A stretch of 64,000 bases of DNA from Clostridium ljungdahlii. GTDB taxonomy: Bacteria > Bacillota > Clostridia > Clostridiales > Clostridiaceae. Shown here one piece after another: positions 27,178-36,466 of this stretch. Each line of letters begins with the position of its first letter. The first letter of the stretch is position 1. The stretch covers positions 1 to 64,000 of the forward strand of contig NZ_LITT01000013.1 in the NCBI RefSeq assembly GCF_001636845.1, given 5' to 3'. The notes beneath the pieces are model-generated. The model was not told the origin of the DNA. It ran no database searches and worked only from the letters and a program-made list of their open reading frames with translations. A program made the position numbers and the translations under genes.

Positions 27178-27699
27178 CTAGAATTGTTCCTTAGAGCAGT
27201 TAGATGTATATATAAAGTTATATAAACTAGCATGTCTTAATTCATCTGTTATTATTTCAATAAGCATGTTTATGTGTTTTCTGTTATTAAGTGCAAATAA
27301 TATTTTCCTATATTTTATAACTGCATTTAGTTCTCCATTTAAGGCACGTTTAATGCCGTTACAAAAAGAATTGGGAATATTAAACTCTACATTTTCAGGA
27401 GAAGGAATCATATTTCCTGCTAATTCATAGTAAATAAATCTAAACATTTTGTTATGCTTTTTTTCATTGTCTCTGATACCAGATATAATTTTTTTAGATT
27501 CATTTTCAGGAGCATTTTTTATTAAATAGTCGTAAAAAAGTTCATCTTCTCTTTCTCCAGAGATAGCTTCTTCTATTAACTTTAGTGCAGAATTGAAGTT
27601 GTCTGGATAAGTGTATTCATCTAAATTCAAGTTCATCTGAGAAACATTGTTAGAAAAGTTCATACCACAGCGAGTAAAGGGACATATATAATGTTTCAT
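27178..27699 (-). CDS. Ferritin-like domain protein (rubrerythrin superfamily)
   Basis: 173 residues from ATG 27,699, 6 nt after GGAGAG. After a short Cys-containing start (YICPFTRCGMNFSN), a four-helix bundle is suggested: EEAISGEREDELFYDYL, then RDNEKKHNKMFRFIYYEL, then ALNGELNAVIKYRKIL, then EIITDELRHASLYNFIY. The E...E-x2-H pairs resemble the di-iron ligands of rubrerythrin-like proteins. There is no rubredoxin domain. Such proteins also occur in spore coats. Function is unassigned. Confidence 0.7.
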   Translation of the reverse strand: MKHYICPFTRCGMNFSNNVSQMNLNLDEYTYPDNFNSALKLIEEAISGEREDELFYDYLIKNAPENESKKIISGIRDNEKKHNKMFRFIYYELAGNMIPSPENVEFNIPNSFCNGIKRALNGELNAVIKYRKILFALNNRKHINMLIEIITDELRHASLYNFIYTSNCSKEQF

Positions 27700-27926
27700 T
27701 TTCAACTCTCCAAAATATAAATTATAGTAGTATTTTATGATAAAAGCTATAAAAAGTGAAGGAGGATAAATAAGTTACTTTAATGCAATATACTGATATA
27801 TTAAACTATCATATTGTGAAAAAGTAATTTATTAATTTGCAATTAAACTTTTTGTATTTATGTAAAATTTGTCTAAGGTTGATTTATAATATAAGTATAA
27901 GTTTGGAATATAAGGAGATGTTTGGC

Positions 27927-28910
27927 GTGTATCCAATAAAATTTGAAAACTTATACTATGATAAAATTTGGGGAGGTAGAGATTTAGAACTTTTCAGGAG
28001 TAACCTTCCAGAAGGTAAGATAGGAGAAAGCTGGGATATAGCCTGCCATAAAAATGGTATGGGCATAGTAAAGAACGGAAAATTTAAAGGAATTAGATTT
28101 GATGATCTTATTAAGACTCAAGGAAATAAGCTATTGGGAACAAAAATTAAAGGTAATAGATTTCCACTTCTTGTAAAGCTAATAAACGCCAGGGAGAAAC
28201 TTTCAATACAAGTTCATCCAGATGATATCTATGCGGAAAAAGTAGAAAATGATTCAGGCAAGACAGAGGTATGGTATGTTATTGAAGCATTTGAGGGGGC
28301 AAGTTTGATAGTTGGAACTAAAGATGGATGCAACATAGACGAATTTAAAAAGGCTATAAACAATGGAAGTTTGGAAAAGTATATGAACAGAATTCCCGTT
28401 AAAAAAGGTGATGTGTATTTTATAAAAAGCGGTCTTGTGCATGCCATATGTGAAGGAGTTATATTGGCAGAAATCCAACAAAATAGTGATATAACTTACA
28501 GAGTGTATGATTATGGAAGGGGAAGGGAGTTACATATTAATAAAGCCTTAGATGTAGTAAATCTAAAATTAAAGGGAAATAAGAGCAGAGGTATTAGTGT
28601 AAAAAAGGATGGTTATAAAAAAACCTATCTTTGTTTATCAAGAGAAATTTCTCTGGAGTTATATGATATTCAAATTGAAGCAGCAGAAAAAAGTGATAGA
28701 GAAAGGTTTTATATATTTACCTGCGTTGATGGTAATGGCAAGATAGTTTACAGCGGAGGGTCTGAAGATATATTTAAAGGAGACAGCGTGCTTGTTCCAG
28801 CTTCTCTTGGAGAATATAGCTTAAAAGGTAACATGAAATTGCTTAAAAGCTATGTTCCAGATTGTAATAAAGTAGAAAATAGTATATTAGATGAAATAAG
28901 AAAATTTTAA
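27927..28910 (+). CDS. manA: Mannose-6-phosphate isomerase, class I
   Basis: 327 residues from the GTG at 27,927, which lies 9 nt after AAGGAG; an ATG at 27,918 touches that site and looks too close. The zinc-site blocks LSIQVHPDDIYAE (His), KTEVWYVIEA (Glu) and IKSGLVHAICEGVILAEIQQNSD (His) are present, as is YYDKIWGGRDL at the start. It interconverts mannose 6-phosphate and fructose 6-phosphate. It stands alone with a strong terminator behind it. Confidence 0.93.
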   Translation: MYPIKFENLYYDKIWGGRDLELFRSNLPEGKIGESWDIACHKNGMGIVKNGKFKGIRFDDLIKTQGNKLLGTKIKGNRFPLLVKLINAREKLSIQVHPDDIYAEKVENDSGKTEVWYVIEAFEGASLIVGTKDGCNIDEFKKAINNGSLEKYMNRIPVKKGDVYFIKSGLVHAICEGVILAEIQQNSDITYRVYDYGRGRELHINKALDVVNLKLKGNKSRGISVKKDGYKKTYLCLSREISLELYDIQIEAAEKSDRERFYIFTCVDGNGKIVYSGGSEDIFKGDSVLVPASLGEYSLKGNMKLLKSYVPDCNKVENSILDEIRKF

Positions 28911-28919
28911 AAATTTTCA

Positions 28920-28962
28920 TGAAGCTATTGTTAAAAAAATCTTTTTATTAACAATAGCTTCA
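28920..28962 (+). terminator. Terminator of manA
   Basis: gaagctattgtta (28,921-28,933) pairs with taacaatagcttc (28,949-28,961), and ATACTTTTT follows. The remaining gap to 29,245 is AT-rich and must hold the promoter of the acyl-CoA operon; I see no clear -35/-10 pair. Confidence 0.8.
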
Positions 28963-29245
28963 TACTTTTTCATACATAAAAATTGAAAATATCTTATTTT
29001 CAAAAAATTTAAAATTTCTAGCCGAATATTTTAGTAAAGCATTTCATTCAAATTCTTATTATTGTATCCCAACCCTTTGTGTAAGACAATTCCCTTAAAT
29101 TTTATCCATGGGATTACTGTATTATATATAGGCAATAACTATAAAAGATAACGATAACATTGGTGGTAACTATTGGTAATATATTTTAGATTTAAGTATA
29201 ATAAAAGCATAAAGATTGTTATAAAATACACAAGGGGGAAATAAA

Positions 29246-30418
29246 ATGTCAAAATTAAATGAAAAAGAATTTCAGGATTATCTGAAACAAATTAGAGCTT
29301 TAGCTGAAGGACCTTTCGAAGAAATACAAAAAGAAGTTGAGGTTACTAATAAATTTCCTCAGAAGTTTTTTGATCTATCAATTGAAAACAATTTATACAG
29401 ATGCGCATTACCAGAACAATATGGTGGATGGGGATTAAGTGAAACACAAATTTTACAGGTACAAGAAGAGTTCAGTAGAGGACCAGGTGGAATGCGTATG
29501 CATCTTCATTATGCAATGGATTTAAACTGGAGAATTCTTGATGACTTTGGAAGTAAAGAATTAAAAGATGAATATATGGACAAATTTCAAGATAAAACAA
29601 TCTTCACATGCTTTGCATTAACTGAAGAAACAGGTGGTACAGGAGCAGATTTGCATACAAGAGCTGTAAAAGATGGAGATTACTACATCATGAATGGCGA
29701 AAAAACATTAATTTCACATACTGACTGTTGTGAGTTTGCATATGTAATTGCTGTAACTGACCCAGATGCTCCAAAGGATAAGAGATTATCTGCATTCTTC
29801 GTACCAGTTAATACACCTGGTTATGAAATCGTTCCAATGCCTCACATGATGGGATGCCGTGGAGCTGGACATGCAGGATTAAAATTCACTAACATGAAAC
29901 TTGACAAGAAATACTTACTTGGTAAAGAAGGTGAGGGCCTTAAGATTGCAATGCATTCCTTATCCGTATCTAGAGCTCATATTGCAGTAAGTAATCTTGG
30001 TATGTCTCAGAGAATGTTAGAGATGACAATTAAGAGAGCAAAAGACAGAGTAACATTTGGAAAACCACTTGTTAAGAGACAAGCAATTCAACAGACAATT
30101 GCTGATATGGGAACTGAAATACATGCACTTAGATTAATGGTTTACGATTTTGCAAAAGATTATGAAGCTGGTAAGGAAATTGAGATGAAAGCAGCTATGT
30201 GTAAACTTCACAGTATCAATACTGTTAAGTTAGTATCTGATTATATGTTAGAGATATTTGGAGGAATTGGATACTTTGAAGAATGTGAATATGGTCCAGT
30301 TGAAAGATTATATCGTGATTGTCGTGCAATGTGGTTAGAGGAAGGTCCTAGAACTGTTCAAAGATTAACAGCTTCAAGAAAACTTATTGCTAATGGAGGC
30401 AATACTGAAGAAGAGTAA
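29246..30418 (+). CDS. Acyl-CoA dehydrogenase family protein (first paralogue)
   Basis: 390 residues, a full-length flavoprotein of the acyl-CoA dehydrogenase family. FALTEETGGTGADLHTRAV is the FAD/substrate block, ADMGTEIHALRLMVYDF the helical core, and EEGPRTVQRL the C-terminal block with the probable catalytic Glu near 366. The Etf genes downstream are its likely redox partner. In anaerobes such enzymes often run as enoyl-CoA reductases (compare CaiA, CarC and AcdA). It differs clearly from the second paralogue 1.3 kb downstream and may handle a different step or form a hetero-oligomer. AAGGGGGA precedes the ATG. Confidence 0.9.
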   Translation: MSKLNEKEFQDYLKQIRALAEGPFEEIQKEVEVTNKFPQKFFDLSIENNLYRCALPEQYGGWGLSETQILQVQEEFSRGPGGMRMHLHYAMDLNWRILDDFGSKELKDEYMDKFQDKTIFTCFALTEETGGTGADLHTRAVKDGDYYIMNGEKTLISHTDCCEFAYVIAVTDPDAPKDKRLSAFFVPVNTPGYEIVPMPHMMGCRGAGHAGLKFTNMKLDKKYLLGKEGEGLKIAMHSLSVSRAHIAVSNLGMSQRMLEMTIKRAKDRVTFGKPLVKRQAIQQTIADMGTEIHALRLMVYDFAKDYEAGKEIEMKAAMCKLHSINTVKLVSDYMLEIFGGIGYFEECEYGPVERLYRDCRAMWLEEGPRTVQRLTASRKLIANGGNTEEE

Positions 30419-30449
30419 TTTTTTACTTGAAATATTTATTATTTTATAT

Positions 30450-30480
30450 TATAGCCTTTTGAAGTTTTCAAAAGGCTATA
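30450..30480 (+). other. Perfect intercistronic hairpin
   Basis: tatagccttttgaa (30,450-30,463) pairs with ttcaaaaggctata (30,467-30,480), 14 bp with a 3-nt loop. No T-run follows, so partial termination or RNA processing between the first dehydrogenase and the CoA-transferase is more likely than a full stop. Confidence 0.55.
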
Positions 30481-30507
30481 AATAAAATATAAGGAAGGGG
30501 AATGAAA

Positions 30508-31731
30508 ATGGAACCTTTAAAAGGGATTAAGGTGGTAGATTTAACCACATATTTAGCAGCTCCTACTACTGCTAGGATTATGGGAGAATGGGGTGCTGAT
30601 CTAATTAAAATCGAAGCCCCCAAAGGAGATCCAGCAAGAGGACAGGGTTCAGTATTTAACATGCCTTTTAGTGATGAAGAAAATTTGCCATTTGATGTGG
30701 CAAATATGGATAAGAGATTTATCACTATAAATTTAAAAACAGAACGTGGACGAGAAGTTGCTTATAAATTGTTAGAAAAGGCAGATGTATTTATTACAAA
30801 TACAAGAACAAAATCACTTGTGAAGCTAGGTATGGATTATGATACCTTGAAAGAAAAATTCCCAAAACTTATTTTTGCACAGGTTTTAGGATATGGAGAA
30901 AAGGGACCTGCAAAAGATAGGCCGGGTTTTGATGCTACTTGCTATATGGCAAGAGGAGGTGTCCTAGGTACAACAGTAGATAAAGGTGGCTCTCCAATGA
31001 ATCCACCTAATGGTTATGGAGATTTTCAGGTTTCAATATGTCTTTTATCTGGTATATGCGGAGCTTTGTTTAACAGAGAAAGGACAGGAAAAGGAGATAA
31101 GATAACTGTAAGTCTTCAGCATGCTGCATCATTTATGTTAAGTGTTGCTATGATTTCAGCACAATATGGAAATAAGTATCCAAAAAGCCGAAAAGAAGTT
31201 CCAAATCCATTTAATAACTGTTATCGTACTAAGGATAATAAGTGGGTTGTAATGTGCTGTCCTGAATATGATAGAGATTACGATAAAATTATGAATTTAT
31301 TAGACGTTAAAGATATGGTAGGAAACAAAAAATACAATAACTGTGCAAGGATAAATTCAGATAAGCTAAATCATGAAGTAGTAGATATACTTGATGAGGC
31401 TATTTCCAAGATTAATAGGGATGATTTGCTGAAAATACTTGAAGACAATGAGTTGCCATGTGAAGCAGCAAATGAGCCTTTGGATGTTTATAAAGATGAG
31501 CAGGTTTGGGCAAACAATATCTTAACTAAGGTAGATTACCCTTCAGGAAAAAGAATGGTTCCTACTAATCCAATTTTATTTGGTTCTATGTCAGAACCTA
31601 TAATAAAAACTTGTAAACCTCAAGGTGCACATACAGAGCAGATCATGAAAGAATTGGGTTACAGTAGTAGTGAGGTTGAAGAATACATAAACGAAGGAGC
31701 TGTAGCTGGATTGAAACTGCTTAAAAAATAA
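30508..31731 (+). CDS. Class III CoA-transferase, CaiB/BaiF family
   Basis: 407 residues from ATG 30,508, 7 nt after AGGGG; an ATG two codons earlier is too close to that site. Family blocks are LKGIKVVDLTTYLAAPTTAR, GADLIKIEAPKGDPAR and RPGFDATCYMARGG, in which the Asp is the expected catalytic nucleophile near 150. It should move CoA from an acyl-CoA product to the incoming free acid, as CaiB does for crotonobetaine/carnitine or CarA-like enzymes do for caffeate. The gene lies between two dehydrogenase genes in one operon. The acid is unknown. Confidence 0.92.
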   Translation: MEPLKGIKVVDLTTYLAAPTTARIMGEWGADLIKIEAPKGDPARGQGSVFNMPFSDEENLPFDVANMDKRFITINLKTERGREVAYKLLEKADVFITNTRTKSLVKLGMDYDTLKEKFPKLIFAQVLGYGEKGPAKDRPGFDATCYMARGGVLGTTVDKGGSPMNPPNGYGDFQVSICLLSGICGALFNRERTGKGDKITVSLQHAASFMLSVAMISAQYGNKYPKSRKEVPNPFNNCYRTKDNKWVVMCCPEYDRDYDKIMNLLDVKDMVGNKKYNNCARINSDKLNHEVVDILDEAISKINRDDLLKILEDNELPCEAANEPLDVYKDEQVWANNILTKVDYPSGKRMVPTNPILFGSMSEPIIKTCKPQGAHTEQIMKELGYSSSEVEEYINEGAVAGLKLLKK

Positions 31732-31749
31732 TGGGGAGGGTTAAAATTA

Positions 31750-32892
31750 ATGAGCTTATTATATACAAAGGAACAAAAAGAATTAATTGCTCTTGTAAAA
31801 GAAATGGCAGAAAATGAAATCAAACCACATGTTCAGGAGCTGGATCAAAAGGGCGAATGTCCAAGAGAGTTGTTTAAGTATGCCTTTGATATGGGACTTC
31901 ATATGCTTGAGATTCCAGAAGAATATGGTGGAACAGGACTGAGTTATGAAACTACAGCTATGATTTTTGAAGAGCTTGCAAAGATAGATGCAGGATATGC
32001 AATTACACTTGTTACTACATTTGTTGCTTTGAGAAATGTAATTCTTTCTGGTACCAAAGAGCAGGGTAAATATTTTGCAGATATAATTGGAAAAGGAAAT
32101 TTTGCGGGTTTCGCCCTTACAGAGCCAAATGCAGGTTCTGATCCTGCAGGAATGAGAGGAACAGCTGTAAAAGATGGTGATGAATATGTATTGAATGCAA
32201 CAAAAACGTTTATCACTAATGGTGCACTGGCTTCTGTGTTTGTAGGAATATTTAAAACAAACCCTGAAGCAGGCAATAAAGGTATTTCAGCTTTTATAGT
32301 AGATGCAAATACACCAGGAATTACTATTGGAAAACATGAAGACAAAATGGGTCTTCGTTTATCAAATACTACAGATGTTACTTTTGAAAATGTAAGAGTT
32401 CCAGCTTCTAATATGCTTGGAGAAGAAGGATCAGGGTTTAAACTTGCATTAAATTCTCTTAACTTATCTAGAGCTTTTGTTGCTACATTAGCAGTAGGTA
32501 TTATGCAGAGGGCTTTGGATGAATCCGTAAAGTATGCAAAAGAAAGAAAGCAGTTTGGCAAGCCTATAATTAAATTTCAAATGGTACAACAGATGCTTGC
32601 AGATATGGCAATAAAAGTAGAAGCTTCCAGAGCACTTGTAAACAATACTATGAAGTTAATGGATAATGGAAATCTTGTTCGTAAAGAAGGTGCTATTACT
32701 AAAGCATTCGTATCTGATTGTGCACAGGAAGTTACGTCAAATGCAGTTCAAATTTTCGGTGGATATGGATATAGCAAGGAATATCCAGTTGAGAAGCTTA
32801 TGAGAGACTGCAAAGTGTTCCAGATTTTTGAAGGAGCTAATCAGATTCAAAGAATGACAATAGCCGGTGCATTAGAGAAGGAATATAAGTAG
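31750..32892 (+). CDS. Acyl-CoA dehydrogenase (second paralogue)
   Basis: 380 residues, the length of butyryl-CoA dehydrogenase-type enzymes. GFALTEPNAGSDPAGMRGTAV, TFITNGALASVFVGIF, the YAKERKQFGKPI helix, QIFGGYGYSKEYPVEKLMRD and the final FEGANQIQRM with the catalytic Glu near 361 are standard. It is closer to the canonical short-chain group than the first paralogue. EtfB follows 12 bp downstream, so it is probably part of an Etf complex that reduces an enoyl-CoA, possibly with flavin-based bifurcation. Confidence 0.93.
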   Translation: MSLLYTKEQKELIALVKEMAENEIKPHVQELDQKGECPRELFKYAFDMGLHMLEIPEEYGGTGLSYETTAMIFEELAKIDAGYAITLVTTFVALRNVILSGTKEQGKYFADIIGKGNFAGFALTEPNAGSDPAGMRGTAVKDGDEYVLNATKTFITNGALASVFVGIFKTNPEAGNKGISAFIVDANTPGITIGKHEDKMGLRLSNTTDVTFENVRVPASNMLGEEGSGFKLALNSLNLSRAFVATLAVGIMQRALDESVKYAKERKQFGKPIIKFQMVQQMLADMAIKVEASRALVNNTMKLMDNGNLVRKEGAITKAFVSDCAQEVTSNAVQIFGGYGYSKEYPVEKLMRDCKVFQIFEGANQIQRMTIAGALEKEYK

Positions 32893-32904
32893 GGGGGAAG
32901 AGAA

Positions 32905-33693
32905 ATGAACATCGTTGTTTGTATAAAACAGGTTCCTGATACAACAGAAATTAAAATTGATCCAGTTAAAAATACATTAATTCGAAAAGGCGTTCCAAGC
33001 ATTCTAAATCCATTTGATAAAAATGCACTAGAACAGGCACTTCGTTTAAAAGATCAATATGGAGGTACTGTAACTGCAATTTCCATGGGACCCGATAACG
33101 CAAAAGAAGTTTTAAGAGAAGCTCTTTCCATGGGTGCAGATAAAGCATACTTAGTTACAGACAGAGCTTTTGGAGGATCTGATACCTATGCAACTAGCTA
33201 TATTTTATCAAAAGCAATTGAAAAAGTAGGGCCATTTGATTTTGTACTTGTAGGTAAACAGGCAATTGATGGAGATACAGGACAGACAGGTTCAAGTATT
33301 GCAGAACATTTGAAAATTTCCAGATTAAGCTATGTGCTTGACATTAAAATGGAAGGCCAAAAGTGTGTAGTAAAGCGTCAAGTAGAAGAAGGGGCCGAAA
33401 TAGTTGAAACAAAACTTCCTGTTTTATGTACTTTGACAAAAGAAAGTAATAAACCAAGATATGCAACTATTAAGGGAAAAATTGACTCTTTAAAAGCAGA
33501 AATAGGAGAAATTCACTTAGATGATATTAAGGATATAGATACTACCAAAATAGGTCTTAAAGGTTCACCAACAAGAGTAAAAGCAACTTTCACACCAAAA
33601 CGTCAGGCAAGTGGTGAGGTAATGAAAGTTGTAAATCCTGAAAAAACAGCAAAAGAGTTAGTTGGCAAGTTATTAGAAGCAAAATTAGTTTAA
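32905..33693 (+). CDS. etfB: Electron transfer flavoprotein beta subunit
   Basis: 262 residues. CIKQVPDTTEIKIDP opens the fold; then come SMGPDNAKEVLREALSMGADKAY, DRAFGGSDTYATSYILSKAI, GKQAIDGDTGQTGSSIAEHL and the conserved tail NPEKTAKELVGKL. The DRAF-G-DT-ATSY pattern resembles Etf proteins paired with bifurcating acyl-CoA dehydrogenases, where a second FAD replaces AMP. That reading is inference. It forms the soluble electron carrier with EtfA, encoded next. Confidence 0.94.
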   Translation: MNIVVCIKQVPDTTEIKIDPVKNTLIRKGVPSILNPFDKNALEQALRLKDQYGGTVTAISMGPDNAKEVLREALSMGADKAYLVTDRAFGGSDTYATSYILSKAIEKVGPFDFVLVGKQAIDGDTGQTGSSIAEHLKISRLSYVLDIKMEGQKCVVKRQVEEGAEIVETKLPVLCTLTKESNKPRYATIKGKIDSLKAEIGEIHLDDIKDIDTTKIGLKGSPTRVKATFTPKRQASGEVMKVVNPEKTAKELVGKLLEAKLV

Positions 33694-33708
33694 GGGGAGG
33701 CTTTGGTT

Positions 33709-34719
33709 ATGAATTTCGATGAGTATAAAGACGTATGGGTATTTATAGAATGCTTCCAGGGACAACCAAAGAATGTTGGTTTTGAACTGCTGGGACAAGG
33801 TAGAATTTTAGCAGATGGTCTAAAGCAGAAATTATGTGCCGTAGTAATAGGCAGTGATGTAGAAGATGCGGTTAAGGGTGCAAGCAGTCATGGCGCAGAT
33901 AAAGTTTATGTTGTGCAGGGAGAAGAATATAAAAATTATTCTTCAGATGTATATGGAGATGCATTTTTAAAACTATGTCACAAGTATAATCCAAATACCA
34001 TTTTAATAGGTGCAACTATAAGAGGCAGAGAACTTGGTTCTAAAATTGCAGTTAGCCTAAGAACAGGTCTTACTGCAGATTGTACTGCTTTAAGTGTAGA
34101 AGAGGGTACTGGAAATGTTGTATGGGAAAGACCTGCTTTTGGAGGAAATCTTTATGCACAGATACTTTGCAGCGAGACCAGACCACAAATGGGAACTGTA
34201 AGACCTGGTGCATTTAAGAAACCACAGGAAAATGAAAATAATCGTCCAGAAATTATTAAAGAGACTATTAGCATAGACAAAGATTCTATTTTAACAAAAG
34301 TAGTTGATTTTATTAAATCCAAGGAAGATTCTGGTGTCAAACTTGAAGAGGCAGAATATATAGTATCCGGCGGTAGAGGAATGAAAAACGGAGAAAACTT
34401 TAAGATGTTACAAGAGCTTGCAGATTTACTTGGTGGAACAATTGGAGCATCAAGAGCTGCTGTAGATTCTGGATGGATTCCACAAACAAAGCAGGTAGGA
34501 CAGACAGGTAAAACAGTTTCTCCAAAAGTATATATTGCATGTGGAATTTCCGGTGCTGTACAGCATTTAGCTGGAATGAGTTCTTCAGATACAATTATTG
34601 CAATCAATAAAGATGAAACTGCACCAATATTTGAAGTAGCAGATTATTGTATAGTAGGGGACCTATTTGAAGTCGTTCCAGCACTTATAAAGGAAATTAG
34701 TTCAGTAAAAAATCTTTAA
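33709..34719 (+). CDS. etfA: Electron transfer flavoprotein alpha subunit
   Basis: 336 residues from ATG 33,709, 8 nt after AGGGGAGG; a TTG two codons earlier is in frame. The C-terminal FAD domain is clear: VSGGRGMKNGENFKMLQELA, GASRAAVDSGWIPQTKQVGQTGK (quoted here as family landmarks), ISGAVQHLAGM, AINKDETAPIFEVADYCIVGD. There is no N-terminal ferredoxin extension of the kind seen in CarE. It works with EtfB and the flanking dehydrogenases. Confidence 0.95.
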   Translation: MNFDEYKDVWVFIECFQGQPKNVGFELLGQGRILADGLKQKLCAVVIGSDVEDAVKGASSHGADKVYVVQGEEYKNYSSDVYGDAFLKLCHKYNPNTILIGATIRGRELGSKIAVSLRTGLTADCTALSVEEGTGNVVWERPAFGGNLYAQILCSETRPQMGTVRPGAFKKPQENENNRPEIIKETISIDKDSILTKVVDFIKSKEDSGVKLEEAEYIVSGGRGMKNGENFKMLQELADLLGGTIGASRAAVDSGWIPQTKQVGQTGKTVSPKVYIACGISGAVQHLAGMSSSDTIIAINKDETAPIFEVADYCIVGDLFEVVPALIKEISSVKNL

Positions 34720-34747
34720 TTGTGTTCTTTTTATAAGGAGATATGAC

Positions 34748-36466
34748 GTGATGGATGAAGTTAAAATAAATGATAGCCAAAAAAAATTGTATGAAAAAAT
34801 GGGCTATTGGGGTAAAAAAACACTCTTAGATTACTGGCATACGTCGGTAAAAAAGTATAGAGATAAGGAATTTGTAGTAGATGATAGAGGATACCGTTAC
34901 ACCTATGGACAATTGGATGAAAAAGCAGGTATTGTTGCTTCCTATTTTCTCAGTATTGGAGTAAAGCCTCTAGATGTTATTTCTTTTCAAATACCAATAT
35001 GGAGTGAATTTGTAATTGTTAGTATTGCATGCATGAAAGTGGGAGCTGTTGTTAACCCAATTGGCATGTGCTATAGTGGTCGGGAAGTTTCATATCTTTT
35101 AAATTTATGTAAAAGTAAAGTTTTTCTCTGCCCTACATGGTACAATAAGACAAATTATGAAAAATTGATTCTATCAGTCACAAAGGATGTAAAAAGTTTA
35201 AAACACATTGTATTACTTGACAATCTTAAAGAAAAAGAAAGTAACATTATTACTTTAAAACATATATTATCATCATACTTTTCCTTGAACATAAAAGATG
35301 AGGTAGTGGTTGACAGTAATGATGTAGCAGCTGTTCTTTGCACATCTGGTACTACTGGATGTGCAAAGGGAGCTATGCTGACTCATAACAACATAATATT
35401 TAGTGAGAAATACTTTAATAAGGAGCTTGGTATTACAAAAGATGATATCATGTTTATGCCGGCACCTTTAAATCATGCAACTGGCTTTCACCATGGAATT
35501 ATTGCACCTATGCTCATTGGATCAAAAGTGGTTTTACAGCAAAAGTTTAAAAGTAAAAAGGCAATAGAACTTATGAATAAAGAAAAATGCACCTGGTCAA
35601 TGGGAGCTACACCATTTATATATGATATTTTGAAAAACATTAGAGAGGATGAACTTTACCTTAGTTCGTTAAAATTTTATCTTTGTGGTGGAGCTGTGGT
35701 GCCGGAAGAAATGGTAAGGCAAGCCTATGAATATGGAATAAAATTATGTGAAGTTTATGGATCTACGGAAAGTGTTCCCCATGTATTTGTAAGGCCGGAT
35801 GAAAATATTGAATTAATATTTGGCACTGCAGGAAGGCCCATGGAAGGGGTAGAAGTTAAAATTGTAGATGAAAATAGAAAAGAAGTACTACCTAGAAATC
35901 TAGGGGAAGAAGCATCGAGAGGTCCAAATGTATTTGTAGGATATATAGGTGATAAATCAGCTACAAATAAGGTATTGGATGATGAAGGATGGTTTTATAG
36001 TGGAGATCTATGTGTAAGTGATACAAGTGGGAATATTAATATTATTGGGAGAAAAAAAGACATAATTGTTAGAGGCGGTGAAAATCTCAACTCGAATCAT
36101 ATAAGTCAGTATATTTCAAAATTTCCACTAATTAAAGATGAGGCAGTTATTGGAATGCCTGATAAGCGTCTTGGTGAACGAATTTGTGCTTATGTCGTAT
36201 TGAAAAAAGAAATTAATACTCTGAAATTAGAAGAACTTTTGGAGTATATGGAAAAGGAGAAAATTCCTAAAAGGTATTGGCCAGAGCACCTGGAGATTAT
36301 AGATAAAATCCCTAGAACTGACAGTGGAAAGGTGAAAAAAAATTTATTGGCAAAGGATTTGAGAGTTCGAATGAGTAGACAGGAGGAGTCAAGTTGGAAG
36401 GGCAAGAATTCGGTCCAAGAAGATCAAGAGAAACCACAAAACCAAGGGTTGTGTGCCCCGAGTTAA
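34748..36466 (+). CDS. Acyl-CoA synthetase (AMP-forming), CaiC-like
   Basis: 572 residues. The adenylate-forming signature CTSGTTGCAKGAMLTH lies near 199, followed by EVYGSTESV, YSGDLCV and the C-terminal KIPRTDSGKVKKN with the catalytic Lys. It should activate a free carboxylic acid with ATP and CoA, priming the cycle that the CoA-transferase then maintains. The GTG at 34,748 (7 nt after AAGGAG) or the ATG at 34,751 is the start. The last 73 bp overlap the next gene in another frame, and the region after the catalytic Lys is longer than usual because of that overlap. Confidence 0.92.
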   Translation: MMDEVKINDSQKKLYEKMGYWGKKTLLDYWHTSVKKYRDKEFVVDDRGYRYTYGQLDEKAGIVASYFLSIGVKPLDVISFQIPIWSEFVIVSIACMKVGAVVNPIGMCYSGREVSYLLNLCKSKVFLCPTWYNKTNYEKLILSVTKDVKSLKHIVLLDNLKEKESNIITLKHILSSYFSLNIKDEVVVDSNDVAAVLCTSGTTGCAKGAMLTHNNIIFSEKYFNKELGITKDDIMFMPAPLNHATGFHHGIIAPMLIGSKVVLQQKFKSKKAIELMNKEKCTWSMGATPFIYDILKNIREDELYLSSLKFYLCGGAVVPEEMVRQAYEYGIKLCEVYGSTESVPHVFVRPDENIELIFGTAGRPMEGVEVKIVDENRKEVLPRNLGEEASRGPNVFVGYIGDKSATNKVLDDEGWFYSGDLCVSDTSGNINIIGRKKDIIVRGGENLNSNHISQYISKFPLIKDEAVIGMPDKRLGERICAYVVLKKEINTLKLEELLEYMEKEKIPKRYWPEHLEIIDKIPRTDSGKVKKNLLAKDLRVRMSRQEESSWKGKNSVQEDQEKPQNQGLCAPS

